Source: an uncultured Phycisphaerales bacterium
GTDB lineage: Bacteria; Planctomycetota; Phycisphaerae; Phycisphaerales; UBA1924
Assembly (NCBI GenBank): GCA_937871915.1
Contig: CALMPG010000066.1
Location: 1 to 41,461, forward strand
Direction of reading: 5' to 3'
DNA length: 41,461 nucleotides
Shown here: piece by piece, positions 8,059 through 16,261 of the stretch
How the letters are laid out: each line of letters begins with the position of its first letter
How positions within the stretch are numbered: position 1 is the first letter of the stretch
Notes under the pieces: model-generated
What the model saw: the letters and a program-made list of their open reading frames with translations, nothing else
What the model was told of the DNA's origin: nothing
Database searches by the model: none
Program-made: the position numbers and the translations under genes

Positions 8059-8994
8059 ATGACCAACGACATCACGCCCCTGACGTGGACGATCGACGAG
8101 GCGGGACCGACGGCGGGCGTGGTGGTGGCGCGACTGGAACAGGCGGGCTCGCCGGTGGTGGTGCTCGACCACCCGCTGATCCGCCGGCTGGAAATGACGC
8201 TCAACGCTCTGCCGGGCGCAATGACCGGGTTCGTGCTCGCCTCCGCCTCGACCCGCGTCTTTGTCGCCGGGGCGGATCTCAAGACCATCCAGGCCAATCC
8301 AGAAGATCCGGACTCGGATCGGAAGCTCGATGCCTATCTCTCGCATGGACAACGCGTCTTCGGGATGATCGCCGATCTCCCCTGCCCCACCGTCGCGGCC
8401 ATCAACGGGGCCGCCCTCGGCGGCGGGCTGGAACTGGCGATGCACTGCGACGGGCTGGCGGCCGCGCCGAGCGCTTCGGGCAAGCCGTATCCCGTCGGCC
8501 TGCCCGAAGCGGGCCTGGGCATCTGCCCGGGGTGGGGCGGCACAAACCTGTGGCCCGCTCGCATCGATCCGCTGGAGGCCATCCGGCGGACGGCGTTGGG
8601 CAAGCCCATGGTCTTCGATGAGGCCGTGAAGGCCGGGATGTTCGATGCGGTTGCCGCCAGCGAGGCCGAGCTGATCCCCGCGGCCAAGGCCTGGGTGGTC
8701 GCGGCGCGGGCGACCATGGGCCGGCCGGGCGGGATTCCCCCGCGCGATGGGGCGCCGTCGCGATGGATCGGGCGGCCGGGCGTGAAAGCAACGGTGCTCT
8801 CGGCGATGGCGAAGCTCGCCGAAGAGAAGTCGGACGGCGAGGCGGCCAGGGCCGTGCTCGACGGGGTCCGCGCGGGCCTCGACGAGGGGTGGGCGGCCGC
8901 GCTGGAGTTGGAGCGGACCGAACTCACCCGCCTGCGCAACACCCCCGCGGGCCGGGCGGCGATCCAGGCGTTCTTTGACAAGGCGAAGAAATAA
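8059..8994 (+). CDS. Enoyl-CoA hydratase/isomerase family protein
   Basis: A 311-residue crotonase-fold protein, likely acting in beta-oxidation by hydrating trans-2-enoyl-CoA. The oxyanion-hole region is TRVFVAGADLKTIQ, followed by PTVAAINGAALGGGLELAMHCD. The two hydratase glutamates appear present: E125 in GGGLELA and E150 in LPEAGLGICPGWGGT. The C-terminal ~100 residues resemble the extended helical part seen where hydratases are derived from FadB/FadJ-type proteins. The ATG at 8059 (MTNDITPLTW) is chosen; an upstream in-frame ATG at 8035 lies in sequence with no homology. The gene is followed 33 bp later by an acyl-CoA dehydrogenase, so a fatty-acid oxidation pair is likely. The exact substrate chain length is unknown. 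Confidence 0.88.
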   Translation: MTNDITPLTWTIDEAGPTAGVVVARLEQAGSPVVVLDHPLIRRLEMTLNALPGAMTGFVLASASTRVFVAGADLKTIQANPEDPDSDRKLDAYLSHGQRVFGMIADLPCPTVAAINGAALGGGLELAMHCDGLAAAPSASGKPYPVGLPEAGLGICPGWGGTNLWPARIDPLEAIRRTALGKPMVFDEAVKAGMFDAVAASEAELIPAAKAWVVAARATMGRPGGIPPRDGAPSRWIGRPGVKATVLSAMAKLAEEKSDGEAARAVLDGVRAGLDEGWAAALELERTELTRLRNTPAGRAAIQAFFDKAKK

Positions 8995-9027
8995 CCGGGC
9001 CATTCCGCCCGTACCATCGAGGCACCC

Positions 9028-11028
9028 ATGTCCGATCTCAAGAATCTCAAAGGCATCAAGGCGGACGACCGGAAACTCCTCGAGGAAGCGGAGGAGTGGC
9101 TGGGCGCAGAGCCCGCGAAGATGGGCCCGGTGAAGAATCTCTTCTGGGGCAACATCAAGGAGGAGTTCTACTTCCCCTATCCCAAGCAGGACACGCGCGA
9201 GCAGGCCGAGTGCGACCAGTTGCTCGCCCGCCTGGACGACTATCTCAAGAACGAGCATCCCGCGATCGCCATCGACCAGGAACAGGAGATCCCCCGTTGG
9301 GTGATCGACAAACTCTTCTCGCTGGGCGTGCTGGGGATGACGATCCCCAGGGAGTTCGGCGGGCTGGGGATGGGGATCACCTCGTACAACCGGGTGCTCG
9401 AGCGGATCGGGTTCTCCTGCGGCTCCACGGCGGTGCTCGTGAGCGCGCACCAGTCGATCGGGTGCAAGGCCGTGATGCTCTTCGGCAGCGACGAGCAGAA
9501 GAAGAGATGGCTGCCGCGCCTGGCCAAGGACTGGCTCAGCGCGTTCTGCCTGAGCGAGCCGAACGTCGGGTGCGACGCGGGCGGGCAGGAGACATACTTC
9601 GAGCGCGACGGCGATCACTACGTCGTCTACGGCGAGAAGAAGTGGGCCACCAGCGGGGCGATCTCCGGGCTCTTCACCGTCATGTGCCGCGAGAAGACCC
9701 CCGACGGCAAGGGCAAGATCAGCGCGCTCGTGATGCACCCGTGGATGGACGGCGTGGACATCTTCCAGAAGAACCGCAGCAAGTGCGGCATCCGCGGCAC
9801 GTGGCAGGCACGCATCCGCTTCCACGGCGCGCGCGTGCACAAGTCGCACCTGCTCGGCAAGGAGGGGCGCGGCCTGCAGATGGCCCTCTCGTGCCTGAAC
9901 TACGGCCGGTGCACGCTCAGCGCGGGCATGCTCGGCGGGGCCCGCAAGGTCCGCGACCAGGCGACCAAGTGGGGCATGACGCGCTACCAGTTCGGCAAGC
10001 CCCTGGCCGACAAGGAGCTCGTGCGGCAGCGCATCGCCCGGATGGCCGCGTACGACTACGCCATCGACGCCGTGCTCTACATGACCACGGGCATGCTCGA
10101 CCGGCACGACGAGGACATCATGGTCGAGACCGCCGCGTGCAAGACCTTCTGCAGCGAGTACGGCTGGCGCGTGGTCAACGACGGCATGCAGGTCATGGGC
10201 GGCGAGTCGTACATGACCGAGAACGAGGTGGAGCGGGTCTTCCGCGACTCCCGCATCAACCTGATCGTCGAGGGGGCCAACGACCTGATGTGGTCGTTCA
10301 TCTTCGGCTACGGCGGCAAGCAGCTCGCCGAGATGATGCTCGGAGTGAAGAACGCCCTGCTCAAGGACCCCGACGAGCCGCTGGGGGCCTATCTGGGCAA
10401 GGCCATCAAGAACTCCTTCCGACCGGAGATCATGAAGCTGGCCATCCCGCTGGGGATGGAGGTGTACATGGGGATCCGGCGGCGGCTCCCGGTCATCACC
10501 GGCGTGCATCCGGAGCTGCGCACCGTGGCCGACCGCATGTCGCGCCTCGTCCGCGAGCACACCTACCTGTTCAAGATCCTGAGCAAGAAGTACGACGTGG
10601 CCATGCTCGAACGCCAGGCCGTGCAGGCCCGCCTGGGCAACAGCGCCATCCTGCTCCACGCCTGGGCCTGCACGCTCAGCAAGCTCGACGCCGACATCCG
10701 CCAGCACGCCGGCAACGACGCCGCCACCGACCTGGAGTTCCAGCGCGACAAGGCCGCCGCCCTGCACTTCTTCGACCTGGCCGAGGTGGAGATCCGCGAG
10801 TACTACCGCAACTGCTTCGAGCACGCCGACGACACCATGCTCAGGGCGGCCGACGCCGTGATGAAGCACAACGCCACGCTGGCGCCGGACGACTTTGTCC
10901 TCCCGGAAAAGACGCCGACGGACCTGCGCGGCAAGGGCCACACGCCCGACCAGTCGGGGATCAGGCAGTTTCCGGGCGATCGGGCCAGCCAGTTTGCTCA
11001 GGCGCCGGCGGACGTGGCCCGTCCATAG
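9028..11028 (+). CDS. Acyl-CoA dehydrogenase, long/very-long-chain type
   Basis: A 666-residue FAD enzyme that oxidises acyl-CoA to trans-2-enoyl-CoA. The order is an extra N-terminal segment (1-70), the alpha/beta/alpha dehydrogenase core (about 85-440), then a C-terminal helical extension (about 450-640) like that of VLCAD/ACAD9 proteins. Core motifs: IPREFGGLGMGITSYNRVLE, AFCLSEPNVGCDAGG, KKWATSGAISGLFTVM, TRYQFGKPLADKELVRQRIA, and RDSRINLIVEGANDLM. The last contains the expected catalytic base, Glu415. The region normally RDARINxIxEGTxE reads EGANDLM, a mild change. The start codon is preceded by GAGG six bases upstream. It follows the enoyl-CoA hydratase closely and precedes an ABC importer by 44 bp, so one transcript could cover all five genes. 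Confidence 0.93.
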   Translation: MSDLKNLKGIKADDRKLLEEAEEWLGAEPAKMGPVKNLFWGNIKEEFYFPYPKQDTREQAECDQLLARLDDYLKNEHPAIAIDQEQEIPRWVIDKLFSLGVLGMTIPREFGGLGMGITSYNRVLERIGFSCGSTAVLVSAHQSIGCKAVMLFGSDEQKKRWLPRLAKDWLSAFCLSEPNVGCDAGGQETYFERDGDHYVVYGEKKWATSGAISGLFTVMCREKTPDGKGKISALVMHPWMDGVDIFQKNRSKCGIRGTWQARIRFHGARVHKSHLLGKEGRGLQMALSCLNYGRCTLSAGMLGGARKVRDQATKWGMTRYQFGKPLADKELVRQRIARMAAYDYAIDAVLYMTTGMLDRHDEDIMVETAACKTFCSEYGWRVVNDGMQVMGGESYMTENEVERVFRDSRINLIVEGANDLMWSFIFGYGGKQLAEMMLGVKNALLKDPDEPLGAYLGKAIKNSFRPEIMKLAIPLGMEVYMGIRRRLPVITGVHPELRTVADRMSRLVREHTYLFKILSKKYDVAMLERQAVQARLGNSAILLHAWACTLSKLDADIRQHAGNDAATDLEFQRDKAAALHFFDLAEVEIREYYRNCFEHADDTMLRAADAVMKHNATLAPDDFVLPEKTPTDLRGKGHTPDQSGIRQFPGDRASQFAQAPADVARP

Positions 11029-11072
11029 CGTGAGGCGACCTCGCGGCCGGGCCAAGGGAGTAAGGAGTCCGC

Positions 11073-12194
11073 ATGGGCGTTGGTGGCGGAGCGACGCGGG
11101 TGCGAATGATGGCGCTGGCCGCTCTGCTGGCCATGGCGGCGTCATGCCCGGCCCGGAGCGGCGACGGCGAGAAGGCAGCCGCCCCCACCCCAGCCCCCAA
11201 GGCGACTCCGGCCCCGAGGACGGCAGCTCCCAAGCAGGTTCGGATCGGATACTTCGCCAACGTGACCCACGCGCAGGCGTTGCTCGGCGTGGACTCGGGC
11301 GACTTCGCCAAGGCCGTCGCGCCCTCAACGCTTGTCGCGCGGACCTTCAACGCCGGGCCCTCGCTGATCGAGTCCCTGTTCGCGGGCGAGATCGACATCG
11401 GCTACATCGGGCCAAGCCCCGCCGTCAACGCCTTCGTCCAGAGCCGCGGCAAGGGCATCCGCGTCATCGCCGGCGCGGCCGCCAACGGCGTGGTCGTCGT
11501 GGCCCGCCCCGGCTCGGGCATCCGAACTCTGGCCGATCTCAAGGGCAAGCGCCTCGCCACGCCGCAACTGGGCAACACGCAGGACATCTCCGCCAGGCAC
11601 TACCTCGAAACCGTGCTCATGCAGACCGGCGCCGACGGCGTCATGCCCATCGCGAATGCCGAGCAGGCCGCGATGATGTCCCGCGGACGCATCGACGCGG
11701 CCTGGGCCGTGGAGCCGTGGGCGTCTCGCCTCGTCGCCGAGGCGGGCGGCGTCGTCGTCGCTGAGGAGAAGGAGCTTTGGCCCGACCGGCTTTTCCCGCT
11801 CACGCTTGTGGTGGCGACGCCGGAGTTTCTCGAACAACACCGCGACGTGGTCGAGAGATTGCTTGTCGCCCACACGTCCTGGACGAAGCGGCTGGCGGAG
11901 CGGCCGCGTGAGCATGTTGCGTCGATCGCCGGTGCGCTCGAAAAACTCGGCGGCAAGGGCTTGTCGGAGGACCTGTTGACCGCGGCGCTCTCGAGAGTGG
12001 TGTTCACGAGCGAGCCAATGCCATCCGAGATCGCGACGTTCGCGACCTGGGCGTCGGACCTTGGCCTGGCCCGAAGCGTGCCGGACGTCGGCTTGCTGGT
12101 GGACACCCGGTGTCTCGAGCGTGCCAGGGCATCGTCCACTCACCACGCAGGAGCGGTGGAATCGGCAGGGGCCGCCTCGCCGGAGGCACCGTGA
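11073..12194 (+). CDS. ABC importer substrate-binding lipoprotein (SsuA/NrtA/TauA type)
   Basis: A 373-residue periplasmic binding protein. The N-terminus has a hydrophobic stretch ending MAASC (Cys25), a plausible though not ideal lipobox, then an Ala/Pro/Lys-rich linker (32-52). The core starts QVRIGYFANVTHAQALLG. It continues with FNAGPSLIESLFAGEIDIGYIGPSPAVNAF and LADLKGKRLATPQLGNTQDISAR, typical of the nitrate/sulfonate/taurine/thiamine-precursor binding group. AAGGAG lies a few bases upstream of the ATG. Its stop overlaps the ATPase start (GTGA), so the two are translationally coupled. The ligand cannot be decided from sequence: alkanesulfonate, nitrate and related anions are all possible. 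Confidence 0.87.
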   Translation: MGVGGGATRVRMMALAALLAMAASCPARSGDGEKAAAPTPAPKATPAPRTAAPKQVRIGYFANVTHAQALLGVDSGDFAKAVAPSTLVARTFNAGPSLIESLFAGEIDIGYIGPSPAVNAFVQSRGKGIRVIAGAAANGVVVVARPGSGIRTLADLKGKRLATPQLGNTQDISARHYLETVLMQTGADGVMPIANAEQAAMMSRGRIDAAWAVEPWASRLVAEAGGVVVAEEKELWPDRLFPLTLVVATPEFLEQHRDVVERLLVAHTSWTKRLAERPREHVASIAGALEKLGGKGLSEDLLTAALSRVVFTSEPMPSEIATFATWASDLGLARSVPDVGLLVDTRCLERARASSTHHAGAVESAGAASPEAP

Positions 12195-13078
12195 CGTCCT
12201 CGCAGCTCAGGCCCGGGCTGGAGGTGCCTCGCATCGAGGTCACGCCGGGCGGTCGTGCGTCCAGGAAAGAAGGCGGTGCACCGCGGGGGCGGCTCGAGCT
12301 GGTGGACGTGCGGTATCGCCCGCCGTCGGGCCCGGGGATGATCCTCGACGGCATCACGCTGCGCTGCGATCCCGGGGAGTTTGTCGTGGTCGTGGGCCCC
12401 AGCGGGTGCGGCAAGACCAGCCTGCTGCACATCGCGGCGGGAATGGTGAAGCCAACCAGCGGGCGCGCGATGCTCGACGGCCGCGAGATCGGCGGGCCGG
12501 GGCCGGATCGCGCGATGGTCTTCCAGGAGCACGCGCTGTTCCCGTGGCTCACCGCCGCCGAGAACGTCGGGTTCGGCCTCAAGATGCTCGGCGTTCCCGC
12601 GGGCGAGCGCGAGGGGCGGGTGGCCGAGGCGCTCCGCATGGTGAGCCTCTCCAGCGCCGGGGCACGCCTGGTGCACGAGCTCTCCGGCGGCATGCGCCAG
12701 CGGGTCGCCATCGCCCGCGCGCTGGTGCTCGAACCCGCCGTGCTGCTCATGGACGAGCCCTTCGCTTCTCTCGACGCCCAGACCCGCACGCTCCTGCACG
12801 AGCAGTTGCAGCGGGTCTGGTGGGAGACCCGGCACACCTGCCTGTTCGTCACGCACTCCGTGGGCGAGGCCGTTCGACTGGCCGACCGCATCCTCGTCAT
12901 GAGCGCGCACCCGGGGCGGATCCGCAAGGAGATCCCCGTGCCGATCCCCCATCCCCGCCCGATGGACAGCCCGGAACTCGGCGAACTCGGGCATATCGTC
13001 CGGCTGGAGATCCAGGAGGAAGTCACGCGTGTCAACGCCGAAGTGGAAGCCATGGTCGGCCGCCCCGCGATGGGCTAG
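12191..13078 (+). CDS. ABC importer ATP-binding protein (SsuB/NrtD/TauB type)
   Basis: A 295-residue ATPase that powers the importer. Walker A is GPSGCGKTS, the Q-loop is MVFQEHALFPWLTA, the signature is ELSGGMRQRVAIARAL, Walker B is VLLMDEPFASLD, and the switch histidine is in FVTHSVGEAVRLADR. The HALFPWLTAAENV region is typical of nitrate/sulfonate/taurine ATPases. The GTG at 12191 is chosen because it overlaps the preceding stop as GTGA; the open frame starting at 12110 lies inside the binding-protein gene. The first ~35 residues are a non-conserved extension. The 3' end overlaps the permease gene by 50 bases. Confidence 0.92.
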   Translation: MTSSQLRPGLEVPRIEVTPGGRASRKEGGAPRGRLELVDVRYRPPSGPGMILDGITLRCDPGEFVVVVGPSGCGKTSLLHIAAGMVKPTSGRAMLDGREIGGPGPDRAMVFQEHALFPWLTAAENVGFGLKMLGVPAGEREGRVAEALRMVSLSSAGARLVHELSGGMRQRVAIARALVLEPAVLLMDEPFASLDAQTRTLLHEQLQRVWWETRHTCLFVTHSVGEAVRLADRILVMSAHPGRIRKEIPVPIPHPRPMDSPELGELGHIVRLEIQEEVTRVNAEVEAMVGRPAMG

Positions 13079-13922
13079 ACGCGCGCAGCTCATCGCCGTC
13101 TGGGTGGCCGTCGTGCTCGCCTGGGAGGGCGCGTACCGCGTGGTCGGCTGGCGACCCTGGATCTTTCCCGCCCCCTCGCACGTGCTCGACGCCACCCTGG
13201 GCATGTTGAACGTCCGGACCGGATTCGGGGAGCCGCTGCACGGCGCGTGGCCCGGCCCGCCCGGCGCGCCGGGCGCGGGGTCGCGGAGCATCGTGGGCAG
13301 CCCGCTCGTGGTGGCGCTTGGAGTGAGCGGCGCGAGGCTGGCCGTGGGCTTCGGGGCGTCCATGATCCTCGGGCTGGTCGTGGGGATCGGGCTGTGGCGA
13401 TCGGCCTTTCTCAACTCACTGCTCGGGCCGCTCTTCCTGGGGTTGCAGACGCTACCGAGTGTGTGCTGGGTCCCGCTGGCCGTTCTGATCCTGGGGATCA
13501 ACGAGCGGGGCATCCTGTTCGTGCTGGTCATGGGCAGCGCGTTCTCCATGGCCATCGCCATGCGCGACGGACTCCGAAGCCTGCCCCCGATCTACCGCGC
13601 GGCCGGGCGGATGATGGGCGCGCGGGGCTGGCGCCTGTACGTGCACGTGCTCCTTCCCGCGAGCCTTCCCGCGCTGGTGGGGATGCTCCGGCAGGGGTTC
13701 TCGTTCGCGTGGCGGTCGCTGCTGGGGGCCGAACTGATCCTGATGACCCAGCGCCGGGGAGTGGGCTTCCTGCTCAGCGCGGGGCGCGAGTTCGCCGACG
13801 TGGCGCAGGTGGTGGCCGTGATGGGTGTGATGGTCGCCGTGGGGATGGTGGTCGATCGGTGGGTATTTGCGGTGGTGGAACAGCGGGTCCGAACGCGCTT
13901 CGGGCTTGTCGCCGCGCGCTGA
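13029..13922 (+). CDS. ABC importer permease (SsuC/TauC/NrtB type)
   Basis: A 297-residue inner-membrane subunit with about six hydrophobic segments. The cytoplasmic EAA loop that contacts the ATPase is visible as IYRAAGRMMGARGWRLYVHVLLPASLPALVGMLRQG (segments LPPIYRAAGRMMGA and VLLPASLPALVG). It starts with GTG at 13029, eight bases after a strong AGGAGGA, so the 50-base overlap with the ATPase gene is supported by its own ribosome site. Between the first and second membrane segments is an unusual Gly/Pro-rich loop (about residues 62-88) encoded by very GC-rich palindromic DNA near 13249-13279. With the two genes upstream it forms a complete importer. Confidence 0.9.
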   Translation: MSTPKWKPWSAAPRWARRAQLIAVWVAVVLAWEGAYRVVGWRPWIFPAPSHVLDATLGMLNVRTGFGEPLHGAWPGPPGAPGAGSRSIVGSPLVVALGVSGARLAVGFGASMILGLVVGIGLWRSAFLNSLLGPLFLGLQTLPSVCWVPLAVLILGINERGILFVLVMGSAFSMAIAMRDGLRSLPPIYRAAGRMMGARGWRLYVHVLLPASLPALVGMLRQGFSFAWRSLLGAELILMTQRRGVGFLLSAGREFADVAQVVAVMGVMVAVGMVVDRWVFAVVEQRVRTRFGLVAAR

Positions 13923-13947
13923 TCGTGCCCCACCGGCACCCCCTCGC

Positions 13948-13953
13948 TATTCT
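13948..13953 (+). promoter_or_regulatory. Putative -10 element (TATTCT) for a leaderless mRNA
   Basis: TATTCT ends six bases before the ATG of the UPF0314 gene (13960). No Shine-Dalgarno is present, so a leaderless transcript is likely if the promoter is real. Confidence 0.4.
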
Positions 13954-13959
13954 GGCCCC

Positions 13960-14580
13960 ATGACCTCGCGCCGCGCAGCCTCCCTCCCCTGGATCATCTC
14001 CCTCGCGGTCGTCGGCGCCACCGCGGGGGCCGAGTGGCTCGAGGGTCGCCGGTGGTGGTGCGCCTGCGGGCAAGGGTACCTCTGGGAGTCGGACATCTGG
14101 TCCGAGCACTGCTCGCAGCACCTCGCCGACCCATACGCCTTCTCGCACCTGGCCCACGGCCTGGTTTTCTACGCCATGCTCGCGTGGATTCCCGGGCCGT
14201 GGCAGCGGATGAGTTTCGCCTGGAAGTTCTGCGTCGCCAATCTTGTCGAGTGCGCGTGGGAGGTGCTCGAAAACTCCGAGTTCATCATCCAGCGGTATCG
14301 CGCCGAGACGATCTCGATCGGCTACGTCGGCGACAGCATCATCAACTCGATGGGCGACGTGCTCGCCGCCGCGCTGGGCGTCCTCGTGGCCCGCCTCATA
14401 GGCTGGAAGTGGACGCTGCTGCTCTTCGTGGCCGTGGAGGTGGCGATGGCGGCCACGATCAAGGACAACCTGACGCTCAACGTGATCATGCTGGTGTGGC
14501 CCATCGAGGCCATCAAGAAGTGGCAGAGCGCGGGGCACTCCATCGGTGTGTCCCCGTCGCTGCTCTGGCCCCGGCGATGA
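13960..14580 (+). CDS. UPF0314/DUF2585 family membrane protein
   Basis: A 206-residue predicted inner-membrane protein with about five hydrophobic segments. Family motifs are strong: WCACGQGYLWESDIWSEHCSQH, DPYAFSHLAHGLVFY, ANLVECAWEVLENSEFII, QRYRAETISIGYVGDSIINS, and a C-terminal KDNLTLNVIMLVWPIEAI...WQ. The His, Glu and Asp residues inside these motifs are conserved in the family and could bind metal or lipid, but I know of no established function. It begins 37 bp after the permease stop but has its own apparent -10 element, so it may not be in the importer operon. It is convergent with the TlpA-like gene (21-bp gap). Confidence 0.88.
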   Translation: MTSRRAASLPWIISLAVVGATAGAEWLEGRRWWCACGQGYLWESDIWSEHCSQHLADPYAFSHLAHGLVFYAMLAWIPGPWQRMSFAWKFCVANLVECAWEVLENSEFIIQRYRAETISIGYVGDSIINSMGDVLAAALGVLVARLIGWKWTLLLFVAVEVAMAATIKDNLTLNVIMLVWPIEAIKKWQSAGHSIGVSPSLLWPRR

Positions 14581-14601
14581 TCCGAGCCACCCGTGCCGCG
14601 A

Positions 14602-15129
14602 TCAGTTCGGCGAGGCGTCCGCGTTGAGCGCCGCCGACTTGGCGAGTTCCTTCTCGAGGACCTCGCCGATGCGACGCTCCATGATGGAGCTGAACCCGGT
14701 CTCGCGGTACAGGATCTCCCCGTCGGCTCCCACCACGATGATCGTCGGCAGCCCCTCGACCCCGTAGCTCTTTGCGACCGAGTCACCGCCGACGAGCGCT
14801 GGGTACGTTGCGCCGAGATCCTGCATGGTCTGCGCGGGGTCCTTCGTGTCGTTGCAGTTGATGCCCAGCACCACGACTCCGCGCTCCTTGAAATCCTGGT
14901 GGATGCGTTCCAGGGCGGGGATCGCCGCGCGGCACGGCCCGCACCACGACGCCCAGAAATCGATCACCACCGGCTTGCCCCGAAGGTCCGCCAGGTGCAC
15001 GCGCTTGCCCCGGATGCTGTAGAGAGCGAAGTCGGAGGCGGTCTTTGGCCGCGACGGTTCGATGGCCGCGGCGGTCAGACACCCGCCGATAACAACGATG
15101 ATTCCAAGCGACGCAATCTTCCAGCCCAT
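14602..15129 (-). CDS. TlpA-like thioredoxin-fold lipoprotein (thiol-disulfide exchange)
   Basis: A 175-residue envelope thioredoxin of the AhpC/TSA-Redoxin (TlpA/ResA) type. The N-terminal hydrophobic helix ends in IGGC (Cys17), a good lipobox. The redox motif is WCGPC (Cys63, Cys66) in VVIDFWASWCGPCRAAIPAL. The cis-proline region is YGVEGLPTIIVVGADGEIL. A strong AGGAGG precedes the ATG. Such proteins reduce disulfides in cytochrome c apoproteins or other periplasmic clients; the partner here is unknown. It lies downstream of the dienelactone hydrolase gene on the same strand (232-bp gap, nothing recognisable in it). There is an additional non-motif Cys in GINCND. Confidence 0.9.
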   Translation of the reverse strand: MGWKIASLGIIVVIGGCLTAAAIEPSRPKTASDFALYSIRGKRVHLADLRGKPVVIDFWASWCGPCRAAIPALERIHQDFKERGVVVLGINCNDTKDPAQTMQDLGATYPALVGGDSVAKSYGVEGLPTIIVVGADGEILYRETGFSSIMERRIGEVLEKELAKSAALNADASPN

Positions 15130-15361
15130 GACGATGCCTCCTGCAATCCGGGCGGAGGTGTGGCCGCGCCGGGTGAGTGGACATCGTCGATCTTGCCCCC
15201 GAAATAGGCGGGGGCGCAGCGGAACTCGTGCAGCGTCGCGCGCCGGTTCGGGATGTGCGGGATGTGCCGGATGCCCGTCGGGTTACGGGTGCCGAGTCCC
15301 GCCCCCTCGAGTGCCGAGAACTCGACTGCCGACGACCCGCCGAACGCACCGGGGGATGCGT

Positions 15362-16192
15362 CTATTTCGCACGAGGCTTCCCCGCCTTGGGCTTGGCGCC
15401 GAAGACCTCTCCGAGCAGGTTTTTCATCGCGGCCCAACTCCGCTTGTCGGCCTTCTCGTTGTACCTCACCCCCGGAACGCCCGCCTTGTCGGCATCGGGA
15501 TTCGTGAAGGCGTGCACGGCGTGGGCGAACGAGATGAAAAAATAGTCGATCCCCGCCCCGGTCATCTGCTCGTGGAAGCCGGCGATCTGCTCGGGCTTGA
15601 CGAACGTGTCGTCCTGCCCATGGCAGACCAGCACCGTCCCCTTGATGTTGGCATTGTCCGCCGGATTCGCGGCCTTGAGCGTCGAGGCATGGAACGGTAC
15701 GACGGCCTTGAGGTGCTCGGTGTGCCTCGCCCCGCTCCGGGCGAGTTCGAGGGCCACCGTCCCGCCCATGCAATATCCGACAACGGCGAGGTTGGCCGAA
15801 TCTGTACGAGGATTGTCGGCCAGCACCGCCAGCCCCGCCTCGGCACGGTCTCGCATGTGTTTCTGGTCGGACATGAGCTCCCCCATCCACTCCGACGCCT
15901 GCCTGGGGTCCTTGGTCGCCTTGCCCTTGCCGTACATGTCGAGGGCGAAGGCCACGTATCCCAGTTGGGCCAGCTGCTTCGCCCGCGACTCGGAGTACTC
16001 GTTGTTCCCCCACCACTCGTGGCAGACCAGCACGCCGGGGCGCTTCTCTCCCGGCTTCATCGCGTCGTCGTAGGCCAGGACGCCCTCGAGCTTGGCCGCT
16101 CCGTGGGTGTACTCGATTCGTTCAACCTTGATCTCGGCCATCGCGGCCGTAGAAACGGTGGCGGCAAGCAGAGCGACGCATCGGGTCAGCAT
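15362..16192 (-). CDS. Dienelactone hydrolase family protein, secreted
   Basis: A 276-residue alpha/beta hydrolase with an N-terminal signal peptide (cleavage probably after AAMA, residue 19). The dienelactone-hydrolase triad is visible: nucleophile Cys141 in VVGYCMGG, Asp194/195 in CHGQDDTFV, and His227 in HAVHAFTNP. PGVLVCHEWWGNNEYSESRA and ALDMYGKG are also characteristic. Export to the periplasm suggests an ester or lactone substrate outside the cytosol rather than a catechol pathway, but the substrate is not determined. The Lys-rich C-terminus (KPKAGKPRAK) is not conserved. GGAG lies nine bases before the ATG and a TACACT -10-like hexamer lies a further ~13 bases upstream. Confidence 0.9.
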   Translation of the reverse strand: MLTRCVALLAATVSTAAMAEIKVERIEYTHGAAKLEGVLAYDDAMKPGEKRPGVLVCHEWWGNNEYSESRAKQLAQLGYVAFALDMYGKGKATKDPRQASEWMGELMSDQKHMRDRAEAGLAVLADNPRTDSANLAVVGYCMGGTVALELARSGARHTEHLKAVVPFHASTLKAANPADNANIKGTVLVCHGQDDTFVKPEQIAGFHEQMTGAGIDYFFISFAHAVHAFTNPDADKAGVPGVRYNEKADKRSWAAMKNLLGEVFGAKPKAGKPRAK

Positions 16193-16261
16193 GGGCGGGT
16201 CTCCGGGGTGGATGAGTGTACCGGCCGGCCCGGCGTCGGCCGACAGGCTTGCCGCGGGAGC

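Noticed and set aside
7171..11328. A 1385-codon minus-strand open frame
   Set aside because: It runs antisense to the enoyl-CoA hydratase and acyl-CoA dehydrogenase, both with clear motifs. It has no ribosome site or domain.
13249..13279. GC-rich palindrome in the permease gene
   Set aside because: It encodes a Gly/Pro/Ala loop and is short; such palindromes are expected in very GC-rich DNA and it has no repeat copies in the window.
15130..15361. Possible small gene in the gap between the TlpA-like and dienelactone hydrolase genes
   Set aside because: Frames are open but have no start with a ribosome site and no recognisable motif; nothing can be supported here.
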